A stretch of DNA of 64,000 nucleotides, from NCBI RefSeq assembly GCF_000621125.1, contig NZ_JHZC01000008.1, positions 124,001-188,000 of the forward strand, in the 5' to 3' direction. Positions 61,827-64,000 of the stretch are shown piece after piece (within the stretch, counting starts at the first letter, position 1; each line of letters begins with the position of its first letter). The notes under the pieces were generated by a model, which was given only the letters and a program-made list of their open reading frames with translations, was not told the origin of the DNA and did not search any database. The DNA comes from Maribacter antarcticus DSM 21422. Its GTDB lineage: Bacteria > Bacteroidota > Bacteroidia > Flavobacteriales > Flavobacteriaceae. A program made the position numbers and the translations under genes.

Positions 61827-63899
61827 TTATTCAAAATCTGAGTTAGAAACCCCATCGTTCACTTTTATTTCAGAGAAGATAAAGTCAATATTTTGTGGGC
61901 CCATATGCTGTGTAAGTTTAAACGGAAATAAGATGCCCGATACTTCCTTATAGTCGTCGAACAGGAACGTTTGTTGTACCTGCTGTCCTTGTATTTTCAT
62001 TGTATGTACTTCTTGTAGTTTTAGCCCGGTCTCCATGTCGTAATACGCTGTTTTCTTATCGCCTATTTTTACCACGTAGGCTTTTTTACCGCCTACGGCT
62101 TGGGTACCTGCTAAGGTAACATATCCAGCGGTAAGATACTTTAGCTCAGGGAAAGGGGCGGATTCTTCTTTGACTTTTAAAACTTCCTCTGCAGAAAAAT
62201 CCTTTCGCTGTCCTTGAGCTATTATATAGCCCTTATCTCCGTCCAAGACTTGTTTGCTCACGGAATTCCCCTCCATTTTAATATCCTGCATAAATTGACC
62301 TTTAGAGGTCTTCTTCATTTTCATCTCCATTTTCCTTCCTTGCATCTCTGCCGTAGCCACCATATAGTAGGACTCCAGTTTTTCCAACGCAGTTTTTCCA
62401 CCAATAGTCTCTATGTATTTTTCTATGACGCTTGTGGCTGTTAGACCTTCCGGAATTACAGCACTGTAGTCTGGCTTTTCTGCTTTCTCTGCAGTTTTGT
62501 CAAAAAATAATACAGGGATCTTGGAGCCATTTATGTTCGCTTTTTCCAAGTTGTCCAAAATTTCGCTTCCTTTTCCAATGACTACCACTCTTGCGTTTGT
62601 AACGCTGAAGTATTTTTTAGCGGCGTTTTCAACGTCTGTTTTACTCACTTTTTCCAGTTTTTCTAAAAAAGTTTTGTAAAAGTCTTTGGGAAGGTCTTCA
62701 GTTTCAATGTTTAAAGCATAACCTGCAATGGTCTGCGGGTTTTCTAAATTCATGATAAAGCTTCCTGCGTATTTTGCTTTCGCTCTACTTAACTCCTTTT
62801 CGCTAATAGGTTCTGTATTAATGAGCTCTATTTCTTTCAGAATTTCAACTACCGAGCTATCTGTAACTATATTTCTTACCTTGGCGGTTGCACTAAACGT
62901 TGACGAAGCATATTTGTCACTTCCAATACTCGAGTATGAACCATAGGTATAGCCTTTATCTTCTCTCAAATTAAGGTTCAATCTACTTTCACTAGCACCA
63001 CCTAAAACTTGGTTAGCTAATAGTGCTGCAATATAATCTTCATCCTTCCTCTTTAAGTTTACCATGTTCTGAACGGAGATTTCTGATTGTACAGCATTAG
63101 GCATATCAACGAAATTGATTTGCGTGTACTGCACATCACTTGGCTTAGAAAAACTAAATGATGGTGGTGCCGCTTTCGTCCAAGGGGTAAAATACTCCTC
63201 GCACATTTTCTGTACATCTTTGAATTCTACATCCCCAATAACAATCAAATAGGCATTAGCGGGGACAAAGTAATTACGGTAAAATCTTTCAGTATCTGCA
63301 AGTGTTATATTGCTTACCGTAGCTTCGGTTGTAAACTCCCCGTAAGGATGGTGTTTTCCATAACTCAAAGCTAGTTGCACTCTGGAAGCTATTGCAGCAA
63401 CATCTTTTTCTTGGGTTTTGAGGGCTGTAACAATCTTTTCTTTTTCCTGATTAAATTGCTCTTGTGTGAAATTCGGATTAATGGCGGCATCAGCCATAAG
63501 CTCCATCATCCTTGGAAAATATTTTGATAAAGAACTGGCGTAGGCACCTTGGCTCCCAAAACTCATTCTAGCCCCAAGGAAATCTATTTCCTCATTAAAC
63601 GCATCCTTAGGTATGTTCTTTGATCCATTTCCCATAAGGCTTCCAGCCATACTAGAAACACCGGCCTTGTTTCCTTCTAATATGGGTGGGTTATCTATAG
63701 TCAGCTGTATGGAAACTCTTGGTAATTTATGATTTTCAACCACCAATACGTTAACACCGTTTTTAAGCTTAAAACTCTGGGGCTCTTTAAAGTTAATTTT
63801 GGGAGCGGGTCCTGGTTCTGGCATTTTACTACGGTCTACTTGCGCCTGTACTGCTAGTACTGAAAGTAGCGCTATAAACACTAAATATAGTTTTTTCAT
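61827..63899 (-). CDS. M16 peptidase-like protein lacking the zinc motif, with C-terminal extra domain
   Basis: A 690-aa exported protein (signal peptide about 1-19). Residues about 40-475 form two M16 (pitrilysin) domains, but the expected HxxEH is missing: the helix reads GVSSMAGSLMGNGSKNIPKD (about 80-99). It is therefore probably the non-catalytic subunit of an M16 heterodimer. Residues about 490-690 are an added LolA/outer-membrane-sorting-like beta domain (EKYIETIGGKTALEKLESYY). The gene follows a second M16 gene, cut by the window edge, by 8 bp. Confidence 0.88.
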   Translation of the reverse strand: MKKLYLVFIALLSVLAVQAQVDRSKMPEPGPAPKINFKEPQSFKLKNGVNVLVVENHKLPRVSIQLTIDNPPILEGNKAGVSSMAGSLMGNGSKNIPKDAFNEEIDFLGARMSFGSQGAYASSLSKYFPRMMELMADAAINPNFTQEQFNQEKEKIVTALKTQEKDVAAIASRVQLALSYGKHHPYGEFTTEATVSNITLADTERFYRNYFVPANAYLIVIGDVEFKDVQKMCEEYFTPWTKAAPPSFSFSKPSDVQYTQINFVDMPNAVQSEISVQNMVNLKRKDEDYIAALLANQVLGGASESRLNLNLREDKGYTYGSYSSIGSDKYASSTFSATAKVRNIVTDSSVVEILKEIELINTEPISEKELSRAKAKYAGSFIMNLENPQTIAGYALNIETEDLPKDFYKTFLEKLEKVSKTDVENAAKKYFSVTNARVVVIGKGSEILDNLEKANINGSKIPVLFFDKTAEKAEKPDYSAVIPEGLTATSVIEKYIETIGGKTALEKLESYYMVATAEMQGRKMEMKMKKTSKGQFMQDIKMEGNSVSKQVLDGDKGYIIAQGQRKDFSAEEVLKVKEESAPFPELKYLTAGYVTLAGTQAVGGKKAYVVKIGDKKTAYYDMETGLKLQEVHTMKIQGQQVQQTFLFDDYKEVSGILFPFKLTQHMGPQNIDFIFSEIKVNDGVSNSDFE

Positions 63900-63907
63900 A
63901 TCGATGA

Positions 63908-64000
63908 TTAATTTGTTGGTGTTTCCTCGGGTATATAATCAATAACCACCCTTTGGTTTGGATTTAGATATTTTTTTGCTACCTCCATAATCTCTTCTCT
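63908..64000 (-). CDS. C-terminal end of upstream M16 peptidase (partial)
   Basis: The last 30 codons of a minus-strand gene end at TAA (63908-63910): REEIMEVAKKYLNPNQRVVI then DYIPEETPTN. AKKYLNPNQRVV is the usual end of an M16 domain (compare VENAAKKYFSVTNARVVVIG in the next gene). It is likely the active, HxxEH-bearing partner, but that part lies outside the window. Confidence 0.7.
   Translation of the reverse strand, partial: REEIMEVAKKYLNPNQRVVIDYIPEETPTN

Overview
The window comes from a member of the Bacteroidota, most likely a (probably marine) Flavobacteriaceae of the Zobellia/Maribacter/Arenibacter type. The support is: three TonB-dependent receptors, two of them with the Bacteroidota N-terminal carboxypeptidase-regulatory-like domain; the gliding genes gldE and gldD in the mutY-ssb-gldE-gldD order; DUF4270, DUF5689 and SbsA-Ig lipoproteins; several promoters with the Bacteroidota -7 motif TAnnTTTG; almost no Shine-Dalgarno sites and many TTG starts; and AT-rich DNA. 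There are no rRNA or tRNA genes, no CRISPR array and no intact insertion sequence. Genus and species cannot be fixed from the sequence alone.

Layout. 0.1-5.4 kb: a secreted EEP-type nuclease diverges from a TonB receptor and a DUF5689/lamin-tail lipoprotein. 5.4-6.5 kb: one intact receiver-only response regulator is followed by two decayed copies of the same gene type, with a palindrome and a perfect 17-bp inverted repeat between them. 6.7-15.9 kb: ankyrin protein, nitrilase-family amidase, Ig-like lipoprotein, ComF, a membrane coiled-coil protein, glyS, a TonB receptor and a small barrel protein. 16.1-19.6 kb: xth, a cytochrome c/FG-GAP protein and an aldo/keto reductase. 19.6-24.7 kb (mostly minus strand): radA, two tiny membrane proteins, an esterase-fold protein without its serine, a flippase-like membrane protein, panD and panC. 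24.8-29.5 kb: short GT5 protein, DUF4270 lipoprotein, glmS. 29.7-34.1 kb: TonB receptor plus SGNH-like lipoprotein. 34.3-36.2 kb: atpD-atpC, followed by a XRE/DUF2975 pair and an M61 protease on the minus strand.

39-49 kb is a dispersed biotin locus: bioF, DUF2007, bioD, then two glycosyltransferases on the opposite strand, then bioA and a beta-ketoacyl-synthase-like gene, and finally bioB. Between the ketosynthase gene and bioB lie a deletion scar, in which a YqiJ-like N-terminus is joined to the C-terminus of a flotillin, and a HipA-like kinase/DUF3037 gene pair. After bioB come a cupin/JmjC-like protein and a barrel-protein pseudogene that has three in-frame stops but no frameshift.

50.5-64 kb: recX, rng, a 29-residue extremely basic peptide and an HU gene on the minus strand; mutY-ssb-gldE-gldD-dehydratase and an MBL hydrolase on the plus strand; then a lipoprotein/HMA pair, an EamA transporter, a GIN-domain protein and a tandem pair of M16 peptidases, of which the complete one lacks the zinc motif and the other is cut by the window edge.

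The most notable unexplained items are the YqiJ/flotillin scar, the HipA-like/DUF3037 pair, the decaying response-regulator array, the triple-stop pseudogene, the 29-aa basic peptide and the ketosynthase in the biotin cluster.
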